From Kosakonia quasisacchari (lineage in GTDB: Bacteria; Pseudomonadota; Gammaproteobacteria; Enterobacterales; Enterobacteriaceae), in NCBI RefSeq assembly GCF_004331415.1, contig NZ_SJOP01000007.1, forward strand, positions 1-64,000: DNA of 64,000 bases, read 5' to 3'. Of this stretch, positions 36,717-46,501 are shown in pieces. The notes beneath the pieces were generated by a model. That model was not told where the DNA came from and did no database searches. It worked only from the letters and a program-made list of their open reading frames with translations. The stretch's first letter is position 1; each line of letters begins with the position of its first letter. Made by a program: the position numbers and the translations under genes.

Positions 36717-37604
36717 ATGAAAAACCAGGCGCAAGTTATCCCGATTCCGCTGGACGAAGCGGCGAAAATTCCCCAGCAGGCAGAGATTGTTACGCTGCCC
36801 GCTAAAGTGCGCGTGCGTCGTCGCCCGTCGCTGTTACGCCCGCTGATGCAGCGCGTGGTGCCTGCGTTGCTCGGCATCGGTCTGCTGCTCTGCCTGTGGC
36901 AAGTGGTGGCGCTGAACAGCAAAAACTTTCCCACGCCGTGGCAAACATGGCTGGCGGCGCTGGAGGTTTTTGCCGATCCGTTTTATGTCGCCGGGCCTAA
37001 CGATCAGGGCATTGGCTGGAATGTGCTGGCGTCATTAGCGCGCGTGGCGACCGGTTTTGGCCTTGCCGCACTGGTTGGTATTCCCACCGGTTTTTTGATT
37101 GGCCGCTTTCGTTTTGTCGCCAACATGCTTAACCCGCTCATCTCCCTGCTGCGCCCGGTCAGCCCGCTGGCCTGGCTGCCGATTGGTTTATTGCTATTCC
37201 AGCGCGCGGAACCGGCGTCAAGCTGGACGATTTTTATCTGCTCCATCTGGCCGATGATTCTCAACACCGCCGAAGGCGTGCGGCAGATCCCGCAGGATTA
37301 CCTGAATGTCGCGCGGGTTCTGAAACTTTCCGAGTTCGCCATTATGCGCAAAATCCTGCTGCCCGCCGCGCTGCCCGGCATCCTCACTGGCATGCGGTTA
37401 TCGATTGGCATTGCCTGGCTGGTGATCGTGGCGGCAGAAATGCTGACCGGCGGCATCGGCATCGGTTTTTGGATCTGGAACGAGTGGAACAACCTGAATG
37501 TGGAACACATCATCATCGCCATCGTGGTGATTGGCGTGGTCGGTCTGCTGCTGGAGCAGGCGCTGATGTGGATTGCTAACCGTTTTAACTACACCAACCG
37601 CTAG
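36717..37604 (+). CDS. nasE: nitrate ABC transporter permease NasE
   Basis: A 295-residue inner-membrane permease of the NrtB/binding-protein-dependent family. A ~35-residue cytoplasmic N-terminus is followed by about six membrane segments. The EAA-type loop lies at ARVLKLSEFAIMRKILLPAA-LPGI, where NasD docks. It starts 10 bp after nasF and ends 9 bp before nasD, as expected for a co-transcribed transporter. Confidence 0.95.
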   Translation: MKNQAQVIPIPLDEAAKIPQQAEIVTLPAKVRVRRRPSLLRPLMQRVVPALLGIGLLLCLWQVVALNSKNFPTPWQTWLAALEVFADPFYVAGPNDQGIGWNVLASLARVATGFGLAALVGIPTGFLIGRFRFVANMLNPLISLLRPVSPLAWLPIGLLLFQRAEPASSWTIFICSIWPMILNTAEGVRQIPQDYLNVARVLKLSEFAIMRKILLPAALPGILTGMRLSIGIAWLVIVAAEMLTGGIGIGFWIWNEWNNLNVEHIIIAIVVIGVVGLLLEQALMWIANRFNYTNR

Positions 37605-37613
37605 GGGGCTCTG

Positions 37614-38408
37614 ATGCGTACCAATCCGATTATCCAGGTTCAGCAAGTGAGCCAGCGTTTTAACACCAGCAGCGGTGAGTTTTTGGCGCTTGATAACGTC
37701 AGCTTCGACATCCACCCCGGCGAAACCATTAGCCTGATTGGTCACTCCGGCTGCGGCAAATCCACGCTGCTGAATTTGATTGCCGGACTGACACTGCCCA
37801 CCAGCGGCGGTCTGCTGTGCAACAACCGCGAAATCGACGGCCCAGGGCCGGAGCGCGGCGTGGTGTTTCAGAACCACTCGCTGTTGCCGTGGCTGACGGC
37901 ATACGACAACGTCGGGCTGGCGGTGCGCCAGGTCTTTCGCGGTGAAATGAGCAAAGTGGAGATACACGAATGGATCATGCACAACCTGGATCTGGTCCAT
38001 ATGTCCCACGCCTGGAATAAGCGCCCGCACGAGATCTCCGGCGGCATGAAGCAGCGTGTCGGCATTGCCCGCGCGCTGGCGATGAAACCGAGTGTATTGC
38101 TGATGGATGAACCCTTTGGCGCGCTCGACGCCTTAACCCGCGCCCATTTACAGGATGCGGTGATGGAGATCCAACAACGTCTGCATACCACCATTGTGCT
38201 GATCACCCACGATGTGGATGAGGCGGTGCTGCTTTCCGACCGTGTATTGATGATGACCAATGGCCCGGCGGCGAGTATCGGCGAAATCATGGCGGTGGAG
38301 CTGGAACGTCCGCGCTCGCGCGTTTCGCTCGCCGACGACGCGCAGTATCAGCGCTATCGCCAGCAGGTGCTGCATTTCCTGTATGAGAAGCAGCCCAAAG
38401 CGGCCTGA
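37614..38408 (+). CDS. nasD: nitrate ABC transporter ATP-binding protein NasD
   Basis: A 264-residue ATPase that powers nitrate uptake. Visible motifs are Walker A GHSGCGKS, Q-loop VVFQNHSLLPW, signature SGGMKQRVGIARAL, Walker B VLLMDEPFGALD and the switch His in VLITHDVDEA. It belongs to the NrtD/TauB/SsuB group. It is the third gene of nasFED; the nitrite reductase start lies 34 bp downstream. Confidence 0.95.
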   Translation: MRTNPIIQVQQVSQRFNTSSGEFLALDNVSFDIHPGETISLIGHSGCGKSTLLNLIAGLTLPTSGGLLCNNREIDGPGPERGVVFQNHSLLPWLTAYDNVGLAVRQVFRGEMSKVEIHEWIMHNLDLVHMSHAWNKRPHEISGGMKQRVGIARALAMKPSVLLMDEPFGALDALTRAHLQDAVMEIQQRLHTTIVLITHDVDEAVLLSDRVLMMTNGPAASIGEIMAVELERPRSRVSLADDAQYQRYRQQVLHFLYEKQPKAA

Positions 38409-38442
38409 TCTCTCTTTCTCTTTTGCATTAAGGATTCAGGTT

Positions 38443-41355
38443 ATGAAAAAGCCCGTTTTAGCGGTGATTGGCCACGGCATGGTGAGCCACTACTTTCTGC
38501 AACAGCTTGTGGATCGCGAACTGCACCAGCATTACGACATCGTGGTGTTTGGCGAAGAGCGGCTGCCCGCTTATGACCGCGTGCATCTTTCCGAATATTT
38601 CGCCGGGCGCAGCGCGCAGTCGTTGTCGCTGGTAAGCGAAGGGTTCTTTGCCGAGAGCGGCATCACGCTGCACTGCGCGAGCAAAATTGTCGCTATCGAC
38701 AGCCAGCAACGCTGCGTGCGCGATGCGCAGGGTGTGGAAACCCATTACGACACGCTGGTGCTCGCTACCGGCTCGTATGCCTTTGTGCCGCCGATCAGCG
38801 GCAATACGCGCCCCGGTTGCCTGGTATACCGCACGCTCGACGATCTGGACGCCATTGCTGCGCAGGCGGAAAACGCAAAAAGCGGCGTGGTGATTGGCGG
38901 CGGTTTGCTGGGGCTTGAAGCCGCCAACGCCCTGCGTCAGCTAGGTCTGGAAACCCACGTTGTCGAGTTTGCTCCGCGCTTGATGGCAGTGCAGCTCGAT
39001 GAAGGCGGTGCCATGATGCTGCAACGCAAAATCGAAGCGCTCGGCGTGCAAGTACACACCCGCAAAGAGACGCGGGAAATCATCGACGGCGAGCAAGCGC
39101 GCCATCGTCTCTGCTTTGCCGACGGCAGTTTTCTGGAAACCGATCTGCTGCTGTTCTCGGCGGGCATTCGCCCGCGCGATGAGCTGGCGGAAAGCGCAGG
39201 GCTGCAAAAGGGGCCGCGCGGCGGCATTGTCATCAACGATCACTGCCAGACCTCCGACAGCGCCATTTACGCTATCGGCGAGTGCGCATTGTGGAACGGG
39301 CAGATTTTTGGCCTTGTCGCACCGGGCTACCAGATGGCGCGGTGCGTGGCGGATAAGCTTGCGGCGCGCGACACGCCGTTTACCGGCGCGGATATGAGCA
39401 CCAAGCTGAAATTACTTGGCGTCGAGGTGGCCTCTATTGGCGATGCGCACGGCAAAACCGCCGGCAGCCAGAGTTACCAGTGGACCGACGGCCCGCGTGA
39501 AATCTATAAGAAAATTGTCGTTTCCGCCGATGGCAAACGGCTGCTCGGCGCGGTGCTGATTGGCGATAGCGCCGATTACAGCCTGCTGCTGCAAATGGTG
39601 CTTAACGACATGCCGCTGCCCGCGCAGCCGCAAACGCTCATCCTGCCTGCACTTTCTGGTGATGCACCAAAAGGGCTGGGTGTCGCAGCGCTCGCCGCCA
39701 GCGCGCAAATCTGCTCCTGTCATAACGTTAGTAAGGGCGATATCGCCGCCGCCGTGGCGGGCGGTTGCAGCGAGCTTGGGGCGCTCAAAAGCTGCACCAA
39801 AGCGGGCACCGGCTGCGGCGGCTGCGTGCCGCTGCTGAAACAGGTGATGGAGCACGAGCTGGCGCAGCTTGGTGTGGAAGTGAAAAAAGATATTTGCGAG
39901 CATTTTGCCTGGTCGCGCCAGGAGCTGTATCACCTGATCCGCCTGCATGATATTCGCACGTTTGACGCGCTTATCGACCAGTTCGGCCAGGGGCATGGCT
40001 GCGAAGTGTGCAAACCGCTGGTCGGCTCAATGCTCGCCTCGTGCTGGAACGATTACCTGCTTAAACCGCAGCACCTGCCATTGCAGGACACCAACGACCG
40101 CTTCTTCGCCAACATTCAAAAAGATGGCACCTACTCGGTGGTGCCGCGCATCCCGGCGGGTGAAATCACGCCGCAGGGGCTTATTGCCATCGGGGAAGTA
40201 GCGCAGCGCTACAACCTTTACACTAAAATCACCGGCGGGCAGCGGGTGGATCTGTTTGGTGCGCGCCTTGAGCAGTTGCCCGCGATTTGGGAGGAACTTA
40301 TCGCCGCCGGGTTTGAAACCGGCCACGCTTACGGCAAATCCCTGCGCACGGTGAAATCCTGCGTCGGTTCCACCTGGTGCCGCTATGGCGTGCAGGACTC
40401 CACTGGCATGGCTATCGCACTGGAGAACCGTTACAAAGGGCTGCGCTCGCCACACAAAATCAAAATGGCGGTCTCCGGTTGCACCCGAGAATGCGCCGAA
40501 GCGCAGGGCAAAGACATTGGCGTGATTGCTACCGACAAAGGCTGGAATTTGTATGTCTGCGGCAACGGCGGCATGAAACCGCGCCACGCGGATCTGTTTG
40601 CCAGCGATCTCGACAGCGAAGCGCTGATCCGCACCATCGACCGGGTGCTGATGTTCTATATTCGCACCGCCGACCGGCTACAGCGCACCAGCACCTGGCT
40701 GGACAACATGGAAGGCGGGCTGGCCTACCTCAAACAGGTGGTGCTGGAAGACAGTCTCGATATTGGTGCTGAGCTGGAGCGTGAAATGCAGCAGGTGGTC
40801 GACAGCTACCAGTGCGAGTGGAAAACCACGCTTGATAACCCGCAAAACCGCCTGCTGTTCCGGGGCTTCCTCAATAGCGATAAACCCGATGAGGCGGTAG
40901 TGATGGTGCCGGAGCGCGGGCAGATTCGCCCGGCAACGGCGCAGGAAAAAACGCCAATGCAGAGCCATCCACATACCGGTGATGGTGAGTGGGAGCACAT
41001 TGCCGCACTGGCCGATATTCCGGCGAACGCTGGCATGGCGGCACGTCTTGGTCAGCAGCAGATTGCCCTGTTTCACCTACCAGGCAGTGAGCAGCAGGTT
41101 TTCGCGCTCGAAAACCATGAGCCGGGCAGCCACGCCAATGTGCTGGCGCGCGGGCTGGTGGGCGATGCGGGCGGTGAGCCCATTGTTATCTCCCCGCTGT
41201 ATAAAAAACGCTTTCGCTTGTGCGACGGGCAAAGCCTCGACGATGCCGGGCTGCGCTTGCGTGTCTGGCCGGTGAAAATCCAGCACGGGCAAGTCTGGGT
41301 GCAGCACGCGCCCGCCACGCAGAACACGTTCCCGGCAATTGCCGAAGCGTCTTAA
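38443..41355 (+). CDS. nasB: assimilatory nitrite reductase, NirB-NirD fusion (NasB)
   Basis: A 970-residue cytoplasmic enzyme reducing nitrite to ammonium with NAD(P)H. The start at 38443 (MKKPVLAVIGHGMVSHYF) fits NirB proteins; the frame is open upstream within nasD but not coding. Order: an FAD/NAD(P)H oxidoreductase domain (residues about 1-400), a [2Fe-2S] BFD-like domain with CSCHNVSKGD and CTKAGTGCGGC (about 423-470), and a second Cys-containing BFD-like stretch. Then comes the sirohaem/[4Fe-4S] core with KSCVGSTWC and GCTRECAEA (about 640-685). A C-terminal NirD-like Rieske-fold domain without Cys ligands (about 850-965) completes it. In K. oxytoca NasB is likewise a single large polypeptide. 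Confidence 0.94.
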   Translation: MKKPVLAVIGHGMVSHYFLQQLVDRELHQHYDIVVFGEERLPAYDRVHLSEYFAGRSAQSLSLVSEGFFAESGITLHCASKIVAIDSQQRCVRDAQGVETHYDTLVLATGSYAFVPPISGNTRPGCLVYRTLDDLDAIAAQAENAKSGVVIGGGLLGLEAANALRQLGLETHVVEFAPRLMAVQLDEGGAMMLQRKIEALGVQVHTRKETREIIDGEQARHRLCFADGSFLETDLLLFSAGIRPRDELAESAGLQKGPRGGIVINDHCQTSDSAIYAIGECALWNGQIFGLVAPGYQMARCVADKLAARDTPFTGADMSTKLKLLGVEVASIGDAHGKTAGSQSYQWTDGPREIYKKIVVSADGKRLLGAVLIGDSADYSLLLQMVLNDMPLPAQPQTLILPALSGDAPKGLGVAALAASAQICSCHNVSKGDIAAAVAGGCSELGALKSCTKAGTGCGGCVPLLKQVMEHELAQLGVEVKKDICEHFAWSRQELYHLIRLHDIRTFDALIDQFGQGHGCEVCKPLVGSMLASCWNDYLLKPQHLPLQDTNDRFFANIQKDGTYSVVPRIPAGEITPQGLIAIGEVAQRYNLYTKITGGQRVDLFGARLEQLPAIWEELIAAGFETGHAYGKSLRTVKSCVGSTWCRYGVQDSTGMAIALENRYKGLRSPHKIKMAVSGCTRECAEAQGKDIGVIATDKGWNLYVCGNGGMKPRHADLFASDLDSEALIRTIDRVLMFYIRTADRLQRTSTWLDNMEGGLAYLKQVVLEDSLDIGAELEREMQQVVDSYQCEWKTTLDNPQNRLLFRGFLNSDKPDEAVVMVPERGQIRPATAQEKTPMQSHPHTGDGEWEHIAALADIPANAGMAARLGQQQIALFHLPGSEQQVFALENHEPGSHANVLARGLVGDAGGEPIVISPLYKKRFRLCDGQSLDDAGLRLRVWPVKIQHGQVWVQHAPATQNTFPAIAEAS

Positions 41356-41372
41356 GCAAACCCGGGGGCGAA

Positions 41373-44300
41373 ATGGAGCAGATCAAAAGCGTGTGCCCCT
41401 ACTGCGGGGTGGGCTGCGGGCTGGTGATGCAGGTGGAAAACCAGCGCATCATCAGTGTAGTGGGCGATAAAAGTCACCCGACCAACCAAGGACGGCTGTG
41501 TACCAAAGGCAAAAGCTGCGCCGGGGCGATAACCGCGCCCGGTAGACTGGATAGCGCGTATCTGCGCGTGTCGCGCCAGCATGAGCCGGTACGTACGGCG
41601 ATGGATGAGGCCATCCGCGAAACCGCCCGGCGGTTGCGTGGCATTATCGATAAGCACGGCCCGGATGCGCTGGCGCTGTATGTCTCGGGGCAGATGTCTT
41701 TAGAAGCGCAATACCTGGCGAACAAGCTGGCGAAAGGGTTTATTGGCACCAACAATATCGAGTCCAACTCACGCTTGTGCATGGCCAGCGCCGCCAGTGG
41801 CTACAAACTCTCGCTCGGCGCGGATGGGCCGCCGGGCTCTTATGACGACTTTGAACATGCCGATCTGTTTTTGGTGATTGGCGCGAACATGGCCGACTGC
41901 CATCCGATCCTATTTCTGCGCATGATGGAGCGCGTCAACGCCGGGGCGAAACTGATTGTCGTCGACCCCCGGCGTACCGCCACAGCGGAAAAAGCCTCGC
42001 TCTTTTTACAGATCAAACCCGGCACCGACCTCGCGTTGCTTAATGGCCTGTTGGCGTGGCTGATGCAAAACGGCCAACTGGATAACGATTTTATTGCCCA
42101 ACACACCGACGGCTGGCAGGCGATGCCGGATTTCCTGCTGGACTATACGCCGCAGCAGGTGGCAGAGCGCACCGGGCTGCGTGAAGCCGACATTCGCCAG
42201 GCGGCGCAGTGGATTGGCGAGGCGGGCGAATGGATGAGCTGCTGGACGATGGGGCTAAACCAGAGCACACACGGCACCTGGAGCACCAACGCGTTATGCA
42301 ATTTACACCTCGCGACCGGCGCGATTTGCCGACCGGGCAGCGGGCCGTTTTCCCTTACCGGCCAGCCGAACGCGATGGGCGGTCGGGAAATGGGTTACAT
42401 GGGCGGCGGGCTGCCAGGCCAGCGATCGGTGCTGGTAGAAGAAGATCGCGCTTTCGTCGAACACCTGTGGCAACGCCCGCCGGGCACGCTGCGCAGCGAG
42501 GTTGGCGGTGGCACGGTCGCGTTGTTTGACGCGATGAGCGCAGGTGAGATCAAAGCCTGCTGGATAATCTGCACCAACCCGGTCGCCACCGTGCCAAACC
42601 GTGAAAAAGTGATCGCCGGGCTGGCGCGCGCCGAACTGGTGATCGCCCAGGATGCGTTTCTTGATACCGAAACCAACCGCTATGCCGATATCCTGTTGCC
42701 GGGCGCGTTGTGGGCAGAAGCCGAAGGGGTGATGGTCAACTCCGAACGCACCATGACGCTGATGCAGCATGCGGTATCCCCGCCGGGCGATGCGCTTGCC
42801 GACTGGCAAATTATCGCCAGCGTGGCGTGTGAGATGGGGTATGCCGAGGGCTTTCGCTACGCCAGCGCCGCCGAGGTGTTTGATGAAATCCGCGCCGCTC
42901 ACAACCCGGCAACCGGCTACGACATTCGCGGCGCAAGCTACGCGCGGCTGCGCCAGACGCCGTTGCAGTGGCCTTGTGCGCCGGATGATGATCAAACGCG
43001 TCACCCCATTCGCTATTTGCAGGATAACGGGCGCGTGTGTTTTGCCACCGCCAGCGGCAAGGGGCAATTTTTTGCCCGCCCGGATCTCGCGCCGGCCGAA
43101 ATGCCGGATGACGACTATCCATTGGTGCTCAACACCGGACGCGTGCAGCACCAGTGGCACACGCTCACCAAGACCGGCAAAATCCCGCTGCTCAATACGC
43201 TCAACCCCGGACCGTTTATTGAAATCGCGCCCGAGGACGCGCAACGGCTGGCAATAAACGAGGGGGATTGGGTTGATATCCGCTCGCGGCGCGGTAAGGC
43301 GCGGCTGCCAGCGGTGGTGACTGACCGTGTGCGACCCGGCAACAACTTTGCCCCCTTTCACTGGAACGATCTGTTTGGCGAGAACCTGGCGATTAACGCG
43401 CTGACCAGCGATGCGCTGGACCCTGTTTCGCTGCAACCCGAACTGAAACACTGTGCCATCGCGCTGGTGCGCAGCGAACAGCAGCCTGCGCCCGCCGCTG
43501 CACCCGCAACGGATGAGGACAGCGGGTTAGTGCTGGTGCTGTGGGCTTCCACCACCGGCAATGCGCAGGCGTTTGCCCGCCGCTGCGCCGAACAGCTTCT
43601 GCATGCCGGGCTGGCGGTACAACTGCGCGCGATGGATAACGTGAGCATTCGTGATATTGCTGGCGCACCGCGCGTGTTACTGCTCGCCAGCACCTTTGGC
43701 GATGGCGATCCGCCCGCTAATGGCACGGCGTTATGGGCTGCGTTGAACGCTGAAAACGCGCCTACGCTGAGCGAGACGGCGTTTTCGGTGCTGGCGTTTG
43801 GCGATGCCAGTTACGCTCAGTTTTGCGGTTTTGGCCGCAAACTCGATACCAGGCTGGCCGCCCTTGGCGCACAGCGGTTGCTGGCGTGCTGTGAGTGCGA
43901 CGCGGGCGACACCGACGCGGCGCGGCAGTGGCTGGCGGCGATCCACACTGACATTCTGCGGCTCGGCGCGCCGCCGCAAAGCGCGGAGCAACCCACGGCG
44001 AAGCCCGGTTTCAGCCGCCACGCTCCCGTCAGCGTGCCGCTGGTCACTAACCAATTGCTGAGCGCGCCGGGGGCGGAAAAGGAGATCCGTCAGTTCGCTT
44101 TTGATCTGCAAAGCAGTGGGCTGAATTACGAAGCGGGTGACGCGCTCGGCGTCTGGCCGCGCAACTGCCCGCAGCGGGTCGCCGAAATCCTCGACCTGCT
44201 GGCGCTGGATGGGCAACGCGTGGTGCAGGTTAGCGGCGTGGGCGAGATGACGTTGCAGACTGCGCTTTGCGACTACTTCGACATCACGCGGATCACCCCG

Positions 44301-45116
44301 GAGGTGCTACGTCTGGTCGCTGAGCACGCGAAAAGTGAGACGCTAAACAGTCTGCTTGCCAGTGAAAACCAGCAGGAGCTGGCGCAGTGGCTGTGGGGGC
44401 GGCAGGTCATCGACCTGTTGCAGTGTTTCCCGGTTCACCTTTCCGCAGAACAGTGGCTTGCGGCGCTGCGGCGCTTACAGCCTCGGCTCTATTCCATCTC
44501 CTCCAGCCCGACCGTTTCCCCGCAGCGCGTTGAACTGACGGTTTCCACCGTGCGTTATGGCGACAGCAAGCAACGCGGTGGTGTGTGTTCGACCTTTCTG
44601 GCGGATCGCGCCGAGCGTGTGGCGATCTTTATTCAGCCCTCGCCGCATTTTCGTCTGCCAACCGATCCGAACACGGCGGTGATCATGGTCGGTGCAGGCA
44701 CCGGAATCGCACCGTTTCGCGGTTTTTTGCAGGAGCGCCAGGCCACGCGGGCGAGAGGCGATAACTGGTTGTTCTTTGGCGAGCAGCATGCGTCCACGGA
44801 TTTTTACTACCGTGAGGAGCTGGAAGCCTGGCAGCGCGACGGCATTTTACAACGCTTCACCTGCGCGTTTTCCCGCGATCAGGCGCAGAAAATCTATGTT
44901 CAGCACCGCATGCTGGAGCAGGGTGAAGAGTTGTGGCGCTGGTTAGTTGCCGGGGCGCACTTTTATGTTTGCGGCGATGCGAGCCAGATGGCGAAAGATG
45001 TCGAGAACACCTTAAAGCAGGTGGCACAAACCTTTGGCGGTATGAGCGCTGACGAGGCGAACGCATGGCTGGCAGCCATGGCGCGGGAAAACCGCTATCA
45101 GCGCGATGTCTATTAA
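41373..45116 (+). CDS. nasA: assimilatory nitrate reductase fused to CysJ-like diflavin reductase
   Basis: A 1247-residue cytoplasmic enzyme reducing nitrate to nitrite. Residues about 1-690 form the NasA/NarB-type molybdopterin enzyme. A [4Fe-4S] cluster is held by Cys8, Cys11, Cys15 and Cys43 (CPYCGVGCG, LCTKG), followed by the bis-MGD domains. From residue about 720 comes a complete NADPH diflavin reductase like CysJ: FMN domain (WASTTGNAQAF, ASTFGDGDPP), FAD domain (RLYSISSSP, GGVCSTFLADR) and NADPH domain (VGAGTGIAPFRGFLQER, WLFFGEQH), ending RYQRDVY. This tail replaces the separate NasC electron-transfer subunit of Klebsiella; no nasC gene is present. The start at 41373 lies 17 bp after nasB. 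Confidence 0.94.
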   Translation: MEQIKSVCPYCGVGCGLVMQVENQRIISVVGDKSHPTNQGRLCTKGKSCAGAITAPGRLDSAYLRVSRQHEPVRTAMDEAIRETARRLRGIIDKHGPDALALYVSGQMSLEAQYLANKLAKGFIGTNNIESNSRLCMASAASGYKLSLGADGPPGSYDDFEHADLFLVIGANMADCHPILFLRMMERVNAGAKLIVVDPRRTATAEKASLFLQIKPGTDLALLNGLLAWLMQNGQLDNDFIAQHTDGWQAMPDFLLDYTPQQVAERTGLREADIRQAAQWIGEAGEWMSCWTMGLNQSTHGTWSTNALCNLHLATGAICRPGSGPFSLTGQPNAMGGREMGYMGGGLPGQRSVLVEEDRAFVEHLWQRPPGTLRSEVGGGTVALFDAMSAGEIKACWIICTNPVATVPNREKVIAGLARAELVIAQDAFLDTETNRYADILLPGALWAEAEGVMVNSERTMTLMQHAVSPPGDALADWQIIASVACEMGYAEGFRYASAAEVFDEIRAAHNPATGYDIRGASYARLRQTPLQWPCAPDDDQTRHPIRYLQDNGRVCFATASGKGQFFARPDLAPAEMPDDDYPLVLNTGRVQHQWHTLTKTGKIPLLNTLNPGPFIEIAPEDAQRLAINEGDWVDIRSRRGKARLPAVVTDRVRPGNNFAPFHWNDLFGENLAINALTSDALDPVSLQPELKHCAIALVRSEQQPAPAAAPATDEDSGLVLVLWASTTGNAQAFARRCAEQLLHAGLAVQLRAMDNVSIRDIAGAPRVLLLASTFGDGDPPANGTALWAALNAENAPTLSETAFSVLAFGDASYAQFCGFGRKLDTRLAALGAQRLLACCECDAGDTDAARQWLAAIHTDILRLGAPPQSAEQPTAKPGFSRHAPVSVPLVTNQLLSAPGAEKEIRQFAFDLQSSGLNYEAGDALGVWPRNCPQRVAEILDLLALDGQRVVQVSGVGEMTLQTALCDYFDITRITPEVLRLVAEHAKSETLNSLLASENQQELAQWLWGRQVIDLLQCFPVHLSAEQWLAALRRLQPRLYSISSSPTVSPQRVELTVSTVRYGDSKQRGGVCSTFLADRAERVAIFIQPSPHFRLPTDPNTAVIMVGAGTGIAPFRGFLQERQATRARGDNWLFFGEQHASTDFYYREELEAWQRDGILQRFTCAFSRDQAQKIYVQHRMLEQGEELWRWLVAGAHFYVCGDASQMAKDVENTLKQVAQTFGGMSADEANAWLAAMARENRYQRDVY

Positions 45117-45127
45117 GCGTGGATGCA

Positions 45128-45146
45128 GCCGACACGGCGGGTTTTT
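45128..45146 (+). terminator. possible nas operon terminator
   Basis: A short stem, gccg-aca-cggc (45128-45138), is followed by ggg and five T residues, 12 bp after the nasA stop. The stem is only 4 bp, so its strength is doubtful. Confidence 0.4.
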
Positions 45147-45173
45147 AATCGCCGATATTCGTGAGGTTAGCCA

Positions 45174-45208
45174 ACAGTGGGCGATGCTCGGTGGCATCTG
45201 CCCACTGT
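45174..45208. repeat. long imperfect hairpin between convergent genes
   Basis: acagtgggc (45174-45182) pairs with 45200-45208, and gatgc (45183-45187) with gcatc (45194-45198), around the loop tcggtg with one bulged t. This gives 14 paired bases. No T-run follows on either strand. It could be a REP-like element or a terminator for nasA and the lipoprotein gene. Confidence 0.55.
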
Positions 45209-45234
45209 AGCCCGGAAGCATTCTGTGCCGACGG

Positions 45235-45756
45235 CTATTTTCCGTTCTGTAACAAAGTCAACAGATCCGGTGTTTGCGTATCGCGTTCGGGCTCTGCGGC
45301 CAGGCGATCTTCCGGGAGCTTACACAGCAAGCCTGCCGTCAGGCCGATCAAGGATGTTGGCGGGTAATCCTGCCACTGTCCTGGCGTGTTCATGCGGGCG
45401 ATTTTGTCGCCAGTGGCAAAATGCTCTGAAAAGAAGAGCTTATGTACATGGGCGAATTGGTGTGTATCACAGTTCACGACCAGGCTTTGGCGTTCGCTGC
45501 GAATCATCATCAGCGGATTCTTTTTCACCGGCATGCCTTCGTTGTAGTTATGAATCACGTCAATACGGCGCAAATAGGGGTTGCCGTCGTAAAGGGAAAT
45601 GGCGCGAAAATCCAGATAGCTGACGCCGCTGCTGAGTGTCACGAACTTAACGACCCGCTTGGGTGGTGTTTCCTCTTGCGTAACGGTGGCACTCGGATGG
45701 CTGGTGCAGCCGGACATCAGCAGCAGTGCTGAGCCAATAAACAGAGATTTTTTCAT
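45235..45756 (-). CDS. hypothetical lipoprotein
   Basis: A 173-residue predicted lipoprotein. The signal peptide ends in the lipobox LLMSGC, so Cys17 would be lipidated. The mature part has beta-rich stretches including VTLSSGVSYLDFRAISLY and MMIRSERQSLVVNCDTHQ-F. A second Cys near GLLCKLPEDR could form a disulfide with Cys of VVNCD. The general pattern resembles the surface-adhesin E-type domain of small envelope proteins, which I consider only a possibility. Its ATG overlaps the end of the upstream exported-protein gene by 4 bp, so both are translated together. Confidence 0.75.
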   Translation of the reverse strand: MKKSLFIGSALLLMSGCTSHPSATVTQEETPPKRVVKFVTLSSGVSYLDFRAISLYDGNPYLRRIDVIHNYNEGMPVKKNPLMMIRSERQSLVVNCDTHQFAHVHKLFFSEHFATGDKIARMNTPGQWQDYPPTSLIGLTAGLLCKLPEDRLAAEPERDTQTPDLLTLLQNGK

Positions 45757-46361
45757 TTTTGCTCTCCTTGCAGATCCGGGCGCACCGCCAGTAACTCGTC
45801 CTTGCTGACCTTGCCCTGAATCGAGCAGCGCAAAAAGGTTTTGCCTTCACTCACTTCCAGCATAGCGAGTTTTTCCACGCTATCCGCAGCAGGAGCAATA
45901 CCGCTGACGGCGGTTTTGTTGACCCGCCATGTTGTCTCACCGGCGCGTTTGATCAGCGGATTGCCGTAATACCCGTCAGTGACTTTTTGCCAGTGAACAT
46001 CAGGCAACGCAGCTATCACCGCAGACATGGGCTCTTCGATCACCCATCCCCAGAAGTAATAATCGCCCAATTTGCCCAGTGACTCTTGAGACCTGTCGAA
46101 GCCAGAAATGGTGAGCTGATTTATGCGCAAAGGCTTGCTAAACCAAACGGTATCGGCGCCGTCTTTCGGCGCGGCAAACCAGGCGTGATGCTGCTTATCT
46201 GTCACCAGTGGCGCGGTGTGCGCCAGCGTTGCCCGCTGCTTATAGAGTTCATTGAAAAAAGTGCTGTCGCAACGCAGCAAACTTTCTGTCAGCGTTTGCG
46301 CCTTCGCGGCTCCTGTCATCGTCAGCGTGAGCAGTGCCAAGTGTAGAAAAAAAGATTTCAT
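45753..46361 (-). CDS. hypothetical exported protein
   Basis: A 202-residue protein with a signal peptide (MKSFFLHLALLTLTMTGAAK, cleavage after KAQ-type site). The start at 46361 gives a canonical leader; 28 upstream in-frame codons look non-coding. The mature part contains LRCDSTFFNELYKQ near the N-terminus and TFLRCSIQGKVSKDEL near the C-terminus, two Cys that may pair, and a Trp/Tyr-rich centre (GDYYFWGWVIEEP). I do not recognise the family. It is the first gene of a two-gene unit with the lipoprotein, suggesting a shared envelope role. Confidence 0.72.
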   Translation of the reverse strand: MKSFFLHLALLTLTMTGAAKAQTLTESLLRCDSTFFNELYKQRATLAHTAPLVTDKQHHAWFAAPKDGADTVWFSKPLRINQLTISGFDRSQESLGKLGDYYFWGWVIEEPMSAVIAALPDVHWQKVTDGYYGNPLIKRAGETTWRVNKTAVSGIAPAADSVEKLAMLEVSEGKTFLRCSIQGKVSKDELLAVRPDLQGEQK

Positions 46362-46501
46362 GTTTGTCCTTAAGGGTATGCGCCGTTTGTTATTACGGCT
46401 CCATTTTTTCATCGTCAGCAGAAGTGCGTACACAGGTATCGGCATGAGAGGCCTGGCCTTTACATGAAAACGAGGCGGGCAAGGTTTTTTGCATATTTAT
46501 T

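Noticed and set aside
35495..36934. Long open frame (479 codons) antisense to nasF/nasE
   Set aside because: It is a codon-bias shadow of two well-supported genes, with low-complexity His/Arg/Ala composition and no recognisable domain.
42303..43451. Antisense open frame of 382 codons inside nasA
   Set aside because: Same reason: GC-rich codon use on the real strand leaves the complementary frame open by chance.
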